A stretch of 64,000 nt of DNA, from NCBI GenBank assembly GCA_051453625.1, contig JBOZIK010000001.1, positions 272,071,493 to 272,135,492 of the forward strand, given 5' to 3'. This DNA comes from Welwitschia mirabilis (taxonomy: Eukaryota > Gnetophyta > Gnetopsida > Welwitschiales). The position numbers were made by a program, and so were the translations under genes. Below, one piece after another: positions 1 to 12,237 of this stretch. The notes beneath the pieces were generated by a model. The model was not told the origin of the DNA. It saw nothing but the letters and a program-made list of their open reading frames with translations, and did no database searches. The number at the start of each line of letters is the position of its first letter. The first letter of the stretch is position 1.

Positions 1-1849
1 TACTATAATTATTGTGAAAATAACTAATAGAATGACTATAGAGAGAAAGCAAAATCTAATTCTTTAATAAGAGGAAAAAATTATTGGAACTTATGTATTT
101 ATGACGTACATACCTGGATTTTTCTCAAAGTTGAATGATCCTATGCTAATACTTTTCTTCAATTAAGTTCTACTTCTTTTAATAATTCATCTTTCTACTA
201 TAATTCACTATGTCCCTGTATGCATAGACAATAAATAGAAAACAAAATAAAAAACAAGAGCCCATTGTCTAGCTTATCATGAAAACGATAGGGGAGATGA
301 TGATCACATAAAAAAATGAACTCGAAACTCAGAAAGAAAAACTATTGAAACTCAAAAAAGCAAGACTATCATCTAGGATGTAATGTGGAGATAGATAGTA
401 TAACAATACCTATATTACTAAACTATAGGTAGAAGAAAAATTGCAAAAATAGAAACGAATTTTAAAATTTTAGAACTATTATTCCCAATGTCATTGGGAT
501 GATAAAGAGAATGATAGGGTTCTTTAAAGAAATTTATGAAAAATAAAATTTATAAAAATAAATCTACTTTAATCTAAGCTAAAAATACAACACTAATTTA
601 AATAAATAATCTAAATAAAGAGTTCAAGGTACTTATCTGGATGCATCTTCTATGAAGTACTTTAGATAAAACTATAAATTAAATAACTTGTAGAAAAACA
701 CACACTAATATAGAAAGAGTTCACTCAAATGTCATAATCCCAATAAAGATACGAGGATTAAAGTTAGAGAATTGATTTACAAAGGTATTTTTACTCTTTT
801 ATATTTTAATAACTAAAAGTAAATAATAAATTAAATGTAATTCAAGATAAATGAAGATGGAATATAAGTGGAAATGGAATGAACTCTCTTGGTTTCTAAT
901 CCTTCTATTACAAGGACTAGCTTTTTTATAATTTAGATCAATTAAGAAGAGTATTCAACTAGTTCTTAACCAATATAAACTATGAGATCTACCAAGTAGA
1001 ATAAAGAATGCAATATGAAATGAAATGGAATAGCAATGCAAATCTAATATTAACCAAGGTCAACCTTAACAAAGGTTTCCCTTATAATCTAAATAAATCA
1101 TAGAACTATTACTTAACTATGATCGACTTAAATCATAAGGGAATTCATAGAATTGGAATGAAAATAGTAATTATATTAATTTGAAGAACTTTACATCCAC
1201 TTAAAAATAGAATAATAGCACCTCAATGGAAGAGACTTAATATAACACCAAGGGAACTCCTTTCTATAGCCACTGGATGGACCTCTTATCCTTTAATCTT
1301 TTATCATAGGCATATTAGGTATAAAATGGTCTAGAAGTGATGATTATAGTTTTACATTTAAAGTTATAGAAATGTAACTTTAGAAGTCAGAGAGAAAACT
1401 CTAGCAGCCCAAGTGGGAAGCATGACCCTATTACAAGATAATTCAGCCTCGCTTATATAAAATAGTTATCGTCCTAACTATCATGGAATAATACTGGGAA
1501 TAAAGCCCCATAACATTAGATAATTCAATATCTTTTGACTCCATAGTTAGCTATGCAGTTGGATCTAATTGTGCTGTTGTCCCCTCTATTGTGGAGACAA
1601 CAATGGGGATGATACCCTTCTAAAGCTTCTTAGGTAAGGCAAGTTATCCTTCTTCATCATTAGTCTTCCTTTAACATGCTAAGAAATAGAACATGCTTGA
1701 AATATCTCCAATTATGTTAAGAATTATGTGTTTCTGTGATCATCTTATTAACTCTTTACAATCAACATAATTACATCTAAACTTGTATAAATGTCCTACA
1801 AAAGTACCCCAAATACACCATCAAATTCCTACAAATTGACATCACAACA
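1..1849 (-). mobile_element. Gypsy LTR copy 1 (5' LTR) with start of gag
   Basis: The stretch from about 230 to 1849 aligns by eye along its length with two other copies (21995-23173 and 34191-35850). Shared landmarks include gtagaaaaacacacactaat near 691, a block about 'aaccaaggtcaacc', and one unit of the 158-bp module near 1190-1320. The right end, 'gacatcacaaca', matches the ends of the other copies and gives a TG start on the minus strand. Left of the LTR, positions 1-225 on the minus strand resemble the gag start of element B (Met codon at 223-225, then a broken reading frame with 'NLIEEKY'). This copy is therefore a 5' LTR whose element body lies left of the window. The outer LTR limit near 230 is approximate. 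Confidence 0.62.
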
Positions 1850-3349
1850 TGGATCATGCATTGTAATCCCTAGCTATCTCTTAGTTTTCTAGTTAATTAG
1901 TGTAATCCTCTCAACTTACTTAACTACATTATACTTCTTGTTTGTTTTTAACTTATTGACATACTTATTAAAATGAATTATTAACAAAATTATATAATAT
2001 TATTGAATAAAATAATTTTATTAATAAAAGTAATATATTTTATTTATTAATAAAATACATTATAATAGCATTAATATATTTGTAATAAGATAGTTATTAA
2101 TAAAATAAATATTACCTAATATAAGTATTAATAACTCAAATTGATAAAACTAATATACTATATTAATTTTATTAATAAAATTAATGAAATTAGTATATTT
2201 TATTTATTAATTAAATTAATATACTAAAATAGAACATTAATGTTAATAGTAAACTAATAGCAAAGAGAAGTGCATTTATCCGAATAAATCAATGTTATTT
2301 ATAAACTAATCATAAAGTAGTATTTTTAAGAAGGGAAAATATGTTAAAGCAAAATTTGATGATGTAAAGCATTTTTATAACAAAATATGTTAGAGGTGAA
2401 ATTCACAAATGGTAAAACATGGTGTTTTTCCCAAAATTTAGAGATGTTAAAGTGAAGTATTTTTCTCAAAGAAACTAGGTTGGAGGTGATTAATTATAGT
2501 ATAGAATGATAATTGCATGAATATATAAGAATAATTACATGGATATCATGGCTTAGATGGATATTATGTACTCATGAATGGTTATAAAGGGTTTTTAAAA
2601 TCATCATGAAAAAGATCTAATCATTTAAGCAATTGTGAAAATAGTTAATAAAACAATGAAGTAAACAACAGACAATGTAATAAAAAATGGTAAAGAAAAT
2701 AGCTATGACAGCTAAGAGAATAGTAAAACTAGTATGCGCTAGTAAATGCAAAATTTATAATATAATGTGAAAGTAGATATTACCTTTGAAAAGTGAAAGA
2801 ATGAAAGTGTTATTATTAACTTCCAAATCCTTCTTCATTCATCTTGAAAATCCTTCTTCGAAAGCCTTCATCAAATAGCAAAAACTAATAGTGTCTAATT
2901 TTTTAATTTCTTTTATGAGCTTAGATTCATGTGACATTTCATAAAACATTATACAATTTCTTATGTGTGAAATTTTGCATTTAAAAATAAATTTTCTTAT
3001 TAAAATTGATCTTCAACTAAGATGAATGATTCTGGCTAGTTATGTTCTATCAAATTTCTCCAATTTTATTAAGTTTTATAGAATTTCAATGCCATGATTT
3101 ATTGTTTATTTTATTTTTATTTTTATCATTACTATTGTTTATATATTTTTAAATTTTTTTTATTTTTATATTTATATTTCTAAAGATTTTTATAATTTAT
3201 ATTTTTATTTCATTAAAATTTAATGGGTCATGTAAAGATAAAATTAGAAAGATGAAGCATTACTTTCTCTTGAATAAAAGAACAGATAAAGATTAGCCTC
3301 ACAACCAAAATAAAATAAAAGATTTTAAAAAAATGTTATCATTATCTAA
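1850..3349. other. A+T-rich DNA, no recognisable gene
   Basis: No coding frame or LTR is recognisable. Positions about 1960-2240 are very low in G+C and consist of variations on 'attaataaaatta'. At 2810-2890 there is a short run with 'tccttcttc' repeated. Nothing else can be supported. Confidence 0.6.
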
Positions 3350-3783
3350 TTAATAAAAATCTAGAAATTAAGGAATCATGATAGTTCATTAATTTAAATC
3401 ATGGAATCATGACAATGGATTAATTAAGGAATGATACAATCATAAAAATTAATTAATTAGTCAAAGAATCATGGAATCATAGTCATTAATTAATTAACTA
3501 AAGAAATATGAAATCATGACAACTTAGTTAAGAAATCATGGAATGCTAGCAATTAATTAATTAAGGAATCATGAAGTCAATCAATCAATTAATTAAATAA
3601 TTATGTGATCTTGGTAATTAGTTAATTCAAAAATCATGAAATGGAAATCAATGAATTAATTAATTAAGAAATCATGGTAATTAATTAAAGAATCATGAAA
3701 TCACATAAATTAATTGTATAAAGAATCATGAAATCATGGTAATTAATTAGTTAATTAATTAAGGAATCATGAGATCATGGCAT
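3350..3783. repeat. Decayed minisatellite, unit roughly 35-45 bp
   Basis: About ten imperfect tandem units alternate an 'attaattaattaa' part with an 'ggaatcatgaaatcatgg' part. Examples are aattaattaaggaatcatga near 3560 and again near 3753, and 'aaagaatcatgaaatca' near 3690 and 3719. Unit length drifts because the attaatt part expands and contracts. No ORF spans it. It may be a former LTR or UTR minisatellite, but no flanking element is visible. Confidence 0.75.
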
Positions 3784-4461
3784 AAAATCTACCTAGAAAA
3801 TGATGAAAAAAATTGAAAATGTGGAAAAAAGAAGTCCTAGATAAATAAATTTCATGTAAAAGTTCAAATATCATATGTTATATGAAGTTTTTTGGCTTAA
3901 AGCTATGGTGTTATCAGTGGAAGTAAAGGTCCTTTGTTAATTATTAACTTTATACATGGGATAAGGAATCTTGAAGGTTCCTAAAGTATAATTGCAAAAT
4001 ATAGAATACCATGGAAGGTCTTACTAAGGAAAAGTTTAGCTAAATAAATAGAATATTCAAAAAAATGACATATTTCATAATGAAGTCTCTATTCGTAGCT
4101 TAATATGACTTAAAATATTAATAAAAATATTAGATAAATTAGGATAAAAAATAGTAATTTATTTAAAATAAATCAAATGTGAGAGTCTTGTGAAAAGTGA
4201 AAGCTACATAAATGTAACAATTCCTCTTTACTTAAAGATGCACATCTGTAAAGCTAGAATGGATTCTTATCATGTTAGTGTTGAAATAAGTAGATGGAGT
4301 AAGAACATGTAGACTGTGATACAAAATATCATTAAAGAGAATGAAACCTATGTTGATCTAGATGATATAAACCCTTATGAAACCAATATAATATCACAAA
4401 AAGATGATTAGTATTGTTAATAGCATATACTTTCTTTAAAAAAATGTCATCTTACTGGAAT
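3784..4461. other. A+T-rich DNA, no recognisable gene
   Basis: I see no frame longer than a few tens of codons, no LTR ends and no similarity to the other repeats in the window. Confidence 0.55.
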
Positions 4462-5165
4462 AATCCCTTGGATTTTATCATAGTTGATCATCTTAAATTT
4501 TTATACTTTCATTTCCAATGTAATCCCATGCTCTACCAGTAAGTCTAATCCCTTGGATTTTACCATATTAAATATTCCATTTATTTTCTTTTAAAGTGTT
4601 TCTAATTTTACCTCTAACATAATCCCATAGTCTATGACTAAATCTCTAAGTCATTCTCATTCTTGTAATATTTAAAAATGTATATCCCAAGTTGTTTCTC
4701 TTATACACTAAATAATCAGAGTTATTGAATTATTAGAAATTAAAAAAAAAATTTCTTCTCAAGAAATATGAATTTGTATTACTTGAAATTCATAAAAAGT
4801 TAAATAAAATTATAAGATATAAGAGGTTTATCTCTGGAAAATCATTGTGAGTCCTTTCGCTTTCACTTTTCACATAATGCATTTAGAATTTATTTTGTCT
4901 TGAAATTTGTATAATTTTACCTTTAACATAACCTAACACTCTCATGCCAAATCTTCAATGTATTCCCCACATTAAAGTTTACAAATTCACATTCCAAATT
5001 GTTTTTTCTATTGAAACAAATAATTAGAGTTGTTTAACCTTTAGAAAAATAAATTTTATATTAAAAAAATATTGATTTATCTTACTTAAATCCATAGAAA
5101 GGTTAAATTATAGGCTATAAGAGGGTTTCCTCTAGAAAAGTGTCATGAATCCTTTTGATTGCACT
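4462..5165. repeat. Tandem duplication, about 309-bp period
   Basis: The block from about 4600 to 4870 recurs at about 4910-5165. 'taattttacctctaacataa' at 4603 matches 'taattttacctttaacataa' at 4912, an offset of 309. Further matches follow: 'cccaagttgtttctcttata' against 'ccaaattgttttttctattg', and 'ataagaggtttatctctgga' against 'ataagagggtttcctctaga'. A shorter repeat lies at its left edge, where 'aatcccttggatttta' occurs at 4462 and 4547, 85 bp apart. The two long copies are clearly diverged. Confidence 0.7.
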
Positions 5166-6249
5166 TCATAGAAGATGGATCCATAATTTTAAGTATTCTT
5201 GTAATACAACAATAGATTATAGACTCTTAATATTAACTAAATGGACATGATTCTCTCAGCTATGGGTCATGTTATATTTATATGACATATAAATGTTGAA
5301 ATTTTAAAATTAACACATTTATTTTAAAACCTTATGTACAATATATAATTAATGAGTATGTTGTTTGTAATAAATTTAACAAATAAAATTAAATTAAATA
5401 TAAATAGAATAAAGGTTTTCTATATTATATATAAAAAACAATTGTATTCCAAAAATAAATAAATAAATGTAAGAATGTAATTGATGGCTAATAATTTATA
5501 AAAATTTTAAAAGAAGAATTACAAATTGCATTTTAGGAAAAAAAAATTATAAATTTCAGTCCCTTATACTAGGAAATCATATTAAGTATTAAAAAAGAAA
5601 ATTACATAAAAATTAAATAATAGGTTTTTCAAATTCTCCTTATTCAATTAAAAATGTGATAGGAAATAGAAAAAGATAGTGTTTAATGAAGAATAACACA
5701 TTACAATATAGGAAAGATAATGTGAAGCAAAAATATTATATAGATGATAATGCTCAATATCATTTAATAGCTTCTCCATATTTTTCTTTGTTATGTTTTT
5801 CATCTTCAAAACAAATTTATCAATTCATGTAAGATGACATTTCTCATTGATGTGGTTTTGTGGTCTTGTCGTCTTTCCATAGTTTAAATATCTTTATAAA
5901 CTAAATGAAGGATGTCCAATGAATTAACACATGAACGAGTAATAAATGTAAGTCCCATAGTTTCTCTTTTACCAATATTAATACATGCTTTCTTAATTAT
6001 GAGATCTCAGGATTTATAAATTATGATTTTCAAAGCTAACTTAAGCAAAACTTAAGTATGTTTTCCGTTTGTACTAGCATTTTTAAAATAATTCTTTTTG
6101 TACTAGTATCATTAGAGTAATTTTAAGATTCTATGAATAATAAGGTTATTCATTATAACTATTAAACTCAACTAAGACATAAAAATGTAATGTAGGAGAA
6201 CAAACATTAGTTCTATATATATTTCTTCTTTTATTTACCAGACCAATGG
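5166..6249. other. A+T-rich DNA, no recognisable gene
   Basis: No coding frame or known repeat was recognised. The right part may hold the diverged 5' portion of the LTR fragment that becomes recognisable from about 6250. Confidence 0.5.
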
Positions 6250-6755
6250 TTCCATTGGCTAATCTTTTGTTCACTCATAAATGTACCTATCTTATTACTG
6301 AATATTTTTAAAGTTCATTTTTGAATATTAAATACTTTGTAAGGTAACCCTTGCAGGGGTGTGCATTTAAGATTGTGCTTTTGAGTAGTTGTTTATGGCA
6401 AAGATTATTGGTAAGCCAGAAAATCATTATTTTCTTGAGAGGAAGAGAGTGTTTCCTTGTGAAGAGATTTTTATTATTGTATTAAGGGACAAAGAGTGAT
6501 ACCTTGTAAGAAAACTTTCATTTATTATAATATTGATCATGTGCTAGAAAACCACTATTTTCTTGTAGCTTAAGAATATCTAGAGGTGTGAGAAGAATCT
6601 ACCCTCTATGTGTGGACATACCTAGGTTGGAGAATCACTTTATTGGGTAATATGTTATTATTATGCATTTTTATATAGTTTTGTTATTAGTTTAAATTTT
6701 TATTTAGTGGAACTTATTCATCCCTTTCCTTTGAGTTTACATCAATCCTTAGATG
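6250..6755 (+). mobile_element. Copia family 1 LTR, 3' portion only
   Basis: This stretch matches the right half of the family-1 LTRs at 8302-9565 and 14606-15925. Landmarks in order: 'ttattactgaatatttttaa', 'ggtaacccttgcaggggtgt', 'agaaaaccactattttcttg', 'atctagaggtgtgagaagaa', 'tgtggacatacctaggttgg' and 'cattcatccctttcct'-like sequence near the end. The 5' half is not recognisable, so this is a truncated or very old LTR in the same orientation as element 1. Confidence 0.75.
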
Positions 6756-7078
6756 TATACTTTGTTTTATTTATGGAGTAAAGGTTGGATTTTCTTTTTA
6801 ATTTTATTTCTTAATTTCATGTATGTGGTTTTTAATACTTGTAATACTTCATAAGAATTAGAGCAATTTTTAGCTTCTCTATATTTTCAGATGAATATTT
6901 TTTGGTAATATTAGTTCATATTTTACTATTATTTAATGTTATTTGGAAATAATATCCTACTTTTCATGCTTTTAAAGTAGGTTATGATAGACAAGATGGA
7001 TTAGATTAAGGTTGAGATTTCATGAATATTTAACACATTTATTTTGAAATAACTATAGAATAAGTCCATTTCTATTAA
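6756..7078. other. Sequence between two LTR fragments
   Basis: No polypurine tract, PBS or coding frame is visible. It separates the end of one family-1 LTR fragment from the start of another. Confidence 0.5.
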
Positions 7079-7310
7079 TGTTGGAAAATCTAGTTTTGAT
7101 GATTTCACTTATCAAATATTTTGTGTCTTTATGTAGACACATTATTATAGATGAATTAAAACTTGATAAGCACAAGATCATAATGGATCTTCAAAGACAT
7201 AGTCTTACAAAAAGGATTAGATGCTAAAATATAAAAGTAATTGATTAAAGATATTTTATAAATTGAAGACATCTTAAGTGAAGATTTCTAGAAAAGTGAA
7301 GACATCTTAA
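7079..7310 (+). mobile_element. Copia family 1 LTR, 5' portion, cut by gap
   Basis: It begins with TG ('tgttggaaaatctagttttg') and matches the start of the 3' LTR of element 1 (14606 on) closely for more than 200 bases, through 'gatcttcaaagacatagtct' to the 'gaagacatcttaa' motifs. The copy runs into the 100-N gap at 7311-7410 and does not resume recognisably on the other side. Confidence 0.8.
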
Positions 7311-7410
7311 NNNNNNNNNNNNNNNNNNNNNNNNNNNNNNNNNNNNNNNNNNNNNNNNNNNNNNNNNNNNNNNNNNNNNNNNNNNNNNNNNNNNNNNNNN
7401 NNNNNNNNNN
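7311..7410. other. Assembly gap (100 N)
   Basis: A run of exactly 100 N, the usual placeholder for a gap of unknown size. Unlike the gaps at 54 and 60 kb, the flanks do not match each other. Confidence 0.95.
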
Positions 7411-8301
7411 TAATTCATTATAACCCTTTAGTTTTTATGCATTGGAATATTTTGGTTTAATTGGAACAATTCAAGTACTCTCATTTTTAATAAAGCCAAA
7501 AGGATTTGAGACAAGAAAATGCTTATCCGTGTAAACTTTCTCCTGGATCTTCTTATTTAACTTTGATTTTGAAATCTATTTTTATTATAAGATTGAGATG
7601 GATAAGTTCCTTTTTTTTGTAGAAATAATAGATTCTTTGTTTGTTGATATGGGGTGTGACATGATTGACAAATAACTAGTTAAAAAATAAATGTTGATGG
7701 AGCAGTAAAAGCTTGAGGTGGCCTATATGGCATTACAAAATTAAATGTCAATTAAGAAGAATAAATCAATTGAGAAGATTGACCAAAAAGAGAAACATTC
7801 TGTGAGTTACTACTCTTGTTGTTGCTACTAGGTTTTCTTGATGACTCTCATTAATGTTTATTATTATCCACTACTTTTATCCTTTTCACAAGGGGTATTT
7901 CCTATTTAAAATTTTCAAAGAATTACGTCCTTAAATGCTTAGAGACATATGGGATACATAACTTAGTAAAGAGATAAACCATGTCAAAGTCTATAATGGA
8001 AGATTTTAATTATAACATAGTAACTCTGCACTATTGTATAGATTCCTGAATTATCTCATTAAATTTCTAATGCATGATGTTTAAAGCATTAAGGTTCATT
8101 TGTTTTGATATGTTAATGGAATAGTGTTGTATAAATATTTAAAATAGTCTTTTTAAGTTTATAATAAAATGAGTAGGTATTCTATGATACCACTTAACAA
8201 CTCATCTATTTAAGAATCGATAAAATAAATGGTAAGCAATGTTGTAAATTGTGCATATAACATGCATGTATAAAGATTCTAATATGAATGATTGAATATT
8301 C
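7411..8301. other. No recognisable gene
   Basis: A+T-rich sequence between the gap and the 5' LTR of copia element 1. No coding frame or repeat was recognised. Confidence 0.5.
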
Positions 8302-9565
8302 TACTGAAAAATTTAGCTTTGGTGATTCCACTTCTCAAACATTTTGTGTCATTTTGTAGACAGGTGAAATCATCAAAACTAAATTTTCAAATAAAAGATT
8401 AAATCATTCACATCAGAGGCTAAACTGCAAAATCAATGGTTGAAGAGGTCTAAGAAAATGAAGACATCTTAAGTGAAGACGTCTCAAATGTATTGGACTA
8501 AAATAGGTAACAAAGTAAATTTGATTTTGACTAATATCTTATGGTTCAGATAAGTAATGAACTTGTACATTACGGATTTATGATCACAAAGGTCCAAGGA
8601 TACTACAGTGCAAAATTCATCAGAATCTAGGCAAATTAATAGAATACATCAACAAATGTAAAGATGTCTATAAATTTAATACATATTAAACCAAAGTTCC
8701 TATCAATTAAAATCGAGGATAGTTATCCATGTTATAGTGGTTACAGATTCAAATGGCTACCTTTCAAGCTCAAATGACTAGATCTTTTTTAATTTTATAA
8801 AGCATTCAAAAATTAAAAAATAACTTTGGTACTTCATTGAATCAATCGAACTTACTAATTTTTAAATCATAAGTAAAGGAAACCTCTTATAAAGAAATTA
8901 AAAGATTCAGTAGCAAAGAGCTAACATTGGTTCATCTCTTGGATTTGGATCTTAAATATAACCATCATCCTCATTCATACTCATGATAACAAAAATAACT
9001 TTAAGAATCATAAAGTCTTCATTAAAGAATATTTAGGCTTCTTGTTGTGTTGCATTTTGCTTATTCATTGTGGACTACCTTATTATTGAATATTATTGTA
9101 GAGTCCATTTCATGAATATCAAATATCTTATAGGTCAACCCTTGTAGGGTTATGCATTAGTTATTATGATTTTAGAAACTTATTGAATGTATTATTATTA
9201 GTTAGCTAAAAAACCATTATTTCCTTGCGAGGAGTACTACTTTATGAGGAGACTCCCATTGTTGTAAATGTTTGTGGTATACCTATGAAAACCACTATTC
9301 TCTTAAGGGGTAGAGAGTGATGCCTTTCAAGAAGACTCTTACTTGTGATAAGATTAGTGGTGTGCTAGAAAACTACTATTTCTTGTGAGTCAAAAATATT
9401 TAGAGGTGTGAGTAGAAGCTTTCCTCAATGTGTGGACATACCCAAGATGAGGAACCACATTATTTGATAAGGTATTCCATTATGAGTTTTCATTTTGTTG
9501 TTTTGTTCAAAACATTTTTGGTAAAACTCATTTACCCCTTCCCTCTTAGTTCAAATCTATTCTCA
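8302..9565 (+). repeat. 5' LTR of copia element 1
   Basis: It aligns with the 3' LTR at 14606-15925: 'ctaatatcttatggttcaga' against 'ctaatatcttatgttttagg', 'ggatactacagtgcaaaatt' against 'ggatactatagtgaaaaatt', and the right-end series 'aaccactatt', 'gaggtgtgagtagaagct', 'tgtggacatacccaag'. The right end is 'ttctca', followed directly by a PBS. The left end is decayed (tactgaaaa where the other copies have tgttggaaaa) and carries an inverted duplication. Confidence 0.85.
8305..8389. repeat. Inverted duplication of the LTR start
   Basis: Positions 8305-8331 (tgaaaaatttagctttggtg and on) are the near-complement of 8364-8389 (gtgaaatcatcaaaactaaa and on), with about 32 bases between. The inverted arm is closer to the LTR starts of the other family copies than the direct arm is. 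Neither the 7079 nor the 14606 copy has it. Confidence 0.75.
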
Positions 9566-9580
9566 AGTGGTATTAAAAAG
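9566..9580 (+). promoter_or_regulatory. Primer binding site, initiator tRNA-Met type
   Basis: 'agtggtattaaaaag' follows the LTR end directly. Plant copia elements usually have TGGTATCAGAGC here, complementary to the 3' end of initiator tRNA-Met. The first half is intact and the second is mutated. Confidence 0.7.
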
Positions 9581-9625
9581 GGTACTCATGAAAAGGAGTA
9601 AATTCTTTAAGTAAACTATAAAAGG

Positions 9626-11330
9626 AATGTCATCTGTTAAACCTGTTCTCTTTGATAGGATAAACTATGCCTATTAGAAGATGAGAATGTGAATGTACTT
9701 ATAGTATTTCAGTTTTAGATTGGCAGAGCATAGAAGAAGATTACATAGACCTTGATATGATCATTACAAATGCTATAGACAATACCACTACTCAAATCAA
9801 TAAAAAGAAAATATTGAATAGATGAAGAAAAAGTGCATTAATTTATCACTTTAAAGCTAAAAATTCTCTTTATTTTGCTTTATCTGTAGAATAGTTTAAT
9901 AAAATAGTAGACTACAAAATGGCACAAGAAATTTGAAATGTTATAAATAGAATATATGAAGGTAATTTCATTAGGAAATAATCTAATCTTCTAGTTCGGA
10001 CAAATTAATTTGAAAATTTAAAAATGAACTAAGAAGAGAGAGTTCATGAGTACTTTACCAAAGTTTCAAATACCATAAATGTAATACATGGAATTGAAGA
10101 GGATCTTCCAGAAGAAAAGGTAATGCAAAAGGTTGTTATATTACTAACCCCTGATTACAAGCCTAAGATCATGGCCATGGAAGAATCTAGAGATTTTAAC
10201 ATCATGAAGATAGAAGAATTATAATCTGCACTTATAGCATATGAAATGAATCTCATACAATGGAGTATTAAAGGATAAATCCATTGCACTTAAGGCAAAT
10301 CAAAGCAGAAATCAAAGATTAAAAGAAAAGGTAAAAGAAAATTATGAAGAAGATGAGAAACTAGCCTTCATCATGCAATGAGTAAAAAGACTACTCTCAT
10401 GTAAGTACAATAGAAGAGATAATCTTAAAAGATTATCTAGATTTTAGAAAAAAGATAAGAGTAAAGGTAAATCATCTAATTATTCTTCTTTATCAGATGT
10501 CTCCAAAATAGAATGTTAGGTATGTGAAAGAAGAGGACATATTGCCTTGAAATGTCCTAGTACTCATAGAATGTAGGAACATGAACAAAGATGGAGCCTA
10601 AAAAATAAAGAATTATTCTTTATTAAATGGTATAAAGATAATGAGGCTTCAAAACAAAAAGCATTAGATATGAGAAAATACATTCTTCCTTCATGGCTAT
10701 AGCTCACACTTAAGATGAAAACAATGATTTAAAAGATGGATATGATTCAGATACTGAGGATCAAACAAGTATAATTATCCAAGAAAAATATCATTTAATT
10801 TTTGAATATTTTATTAATTTGTAAAAGTTATGTGTAAAGATAAAAAGGTTACTTAGTATTTATGAAAAGGCATATGAACAGGAAAAGGATACTTGCAGTA
10901 AATTATCCACTAAAAATGCAATCCTTAAAGCTAAGATTGATAGACTAACATGTGTTTTGGAGAATGTAAGAGAGGAACCTACATATTTAAACAGAATTAT
11001 TCTCAAATTAATAAAACCTTGGATACCATGCTTAGTTGAATTAGAAGTCCAAAAGCTTAAGAGAGGATTAGGATACAATGAGGCAACGACTACTACTTTA
11101 GCCCTTATATCCAAAAGGTGGAATTATAAGCCAAGGTATAAACATTCATCATATACAAATAAAACCATCTACTATTTTTCTCATTATAAAGGTAATTATT
11201 AATATATGTGTCTAATAAAATTAAAAAATAGGTACTACACTAACAATGCAAAGAGACATAATAGATTGATACATCGTTTTGTGTAGAATAAACCAAGGAA
11301 AGTTTAAATACCTAAAGATAAATTAGATCT
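9626..11330 (+). pseudogene. gag: Copia gag, broken
   Basis: Gag packages the element RNA into virus-like particles in the cytoplasm. The ATG at 9626 lies 60 bases after the LTR end and opens 'MSSVKPVLFDRINYAY', followed by a stop where the family has Trp and then 'KMRM', the typical start of SIRE-type gag. Around 10080-10250 the UBN2-like core ends with remnants of 'EESRDF'. A CCHC zinc knuckle lies at 10514-10555 (C-stop-V-C-E-R-R-G-H-I-A-L-K-C); all four metal ligands are present and one spacer residue is a stop. An acidic region and a coiled-coil-like stretch follow ('LSTKNAILKAKIDRL', 10898-10950). Near 11170-11215 there is a degenerate second knuckle ending 'YMC', then 'NKPRKV' and 'IPKDK'. 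There are many stops and frameshifts. Confidence in family is high, in exact ends low. Confidence 0.85.
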
Positions 11331-12237
11331 TAGAATAGAGAAGAAGCATGCTTATCACATATATGATCAATTAAGGCACAACAATTCTATTACAACCTAA
11401 TGTAACAATGATCAAGTTGTTGATAAGACTGAAAAATATCAAGGCATTGAAGAATACATTAATTCATATAGAAACTTGGAGATTGGGCCTTGCCCAATTA
11501 GATGAGTAAATAGGTAACATTCTTAACATCTAAACTTCATTGCATTTATCTTATGAGTTGAGATTATGGTTAGGTATAGTTGTATAATTAAAAGTCAAAT
11601 TATGTGTATATTTTTTTACTTCTCAAAGTATTATTACTATGGTTACAATATCTATCATTTCTTTTCAAAATATCTAGAAATTTTATTACAACTGTCTTTA
11701 GTTTTATAGACTTCTCTAGTAAAGATGTCTTAAAAGTTGTAAACATCTTAAGATTAGATGTCTTATTTTTTGTAGATGTATTAGAAGGATAGGTACATTA
11801 TTTTAGTTATTTAAATTAGATTTCTTAGTCTTTGTAGATGTCTTGATTATAGGAAAATATACTAAAAATGTTTTTACAGTAGACATCTTGAAATGTATAG
11901 ACATCTACTTTTTGCATTTTAGATGTCTTGAGATTTGTAAACATCTTAACTATACTATTATGAAAATAAAAAACATGTAAAAATTAAAGTTTTAATCCTT
12001 CTTAATAGTTAAAGAGACCACAAAATTTCATTTTCAAATATTCTATTAACATGTATTGCTCTCAGGTGATTTCTCAAACTTCTTTTTTCTCAAATTTCTC
12101 TAGCTAAACATCTGATTTGTGAGATATCTTAATAGTAGATAAGAACAAAGCTTTTTCTTGAATAAGTACATATTTTTTCCTAGTTTCTTGTATTTCAATT
12201 GTTCTTTTTTTAGTTTATAGTTCTATTTCATAAATAT
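11331..12237 (+). repeat. Spacer with clustered AGATGTCTT/AAGACATCT motif
   Basis: The gag-like sequence fades out by about 11510. From about 11700 to 11960 the motif AGATGTCTT or its complement occurs about nine times: 11722 forward, 11741 reverse, 11756, 11774, 11836, 11882 reverse, 11902 reverse, 11921, 11940 reverse. The same motif is repeated in this family's LTRs (7266-7310, 8459-8485, 14771-14835, 15020-15050). No pol domain is present here. Confidence 0.75.

Noticed and set aside
3350-3783. CRISPR-like array
   Set aside because: Repeats and spacers are not regular, both parts are A+T-rich variants of each other, and the sequence is clearly plant repeat DNA.
10860-11114. 84-codon minus-strand frame
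   Set aside because: Shadow of the copia gag C-terminal region, which is recognised on the plus strand.
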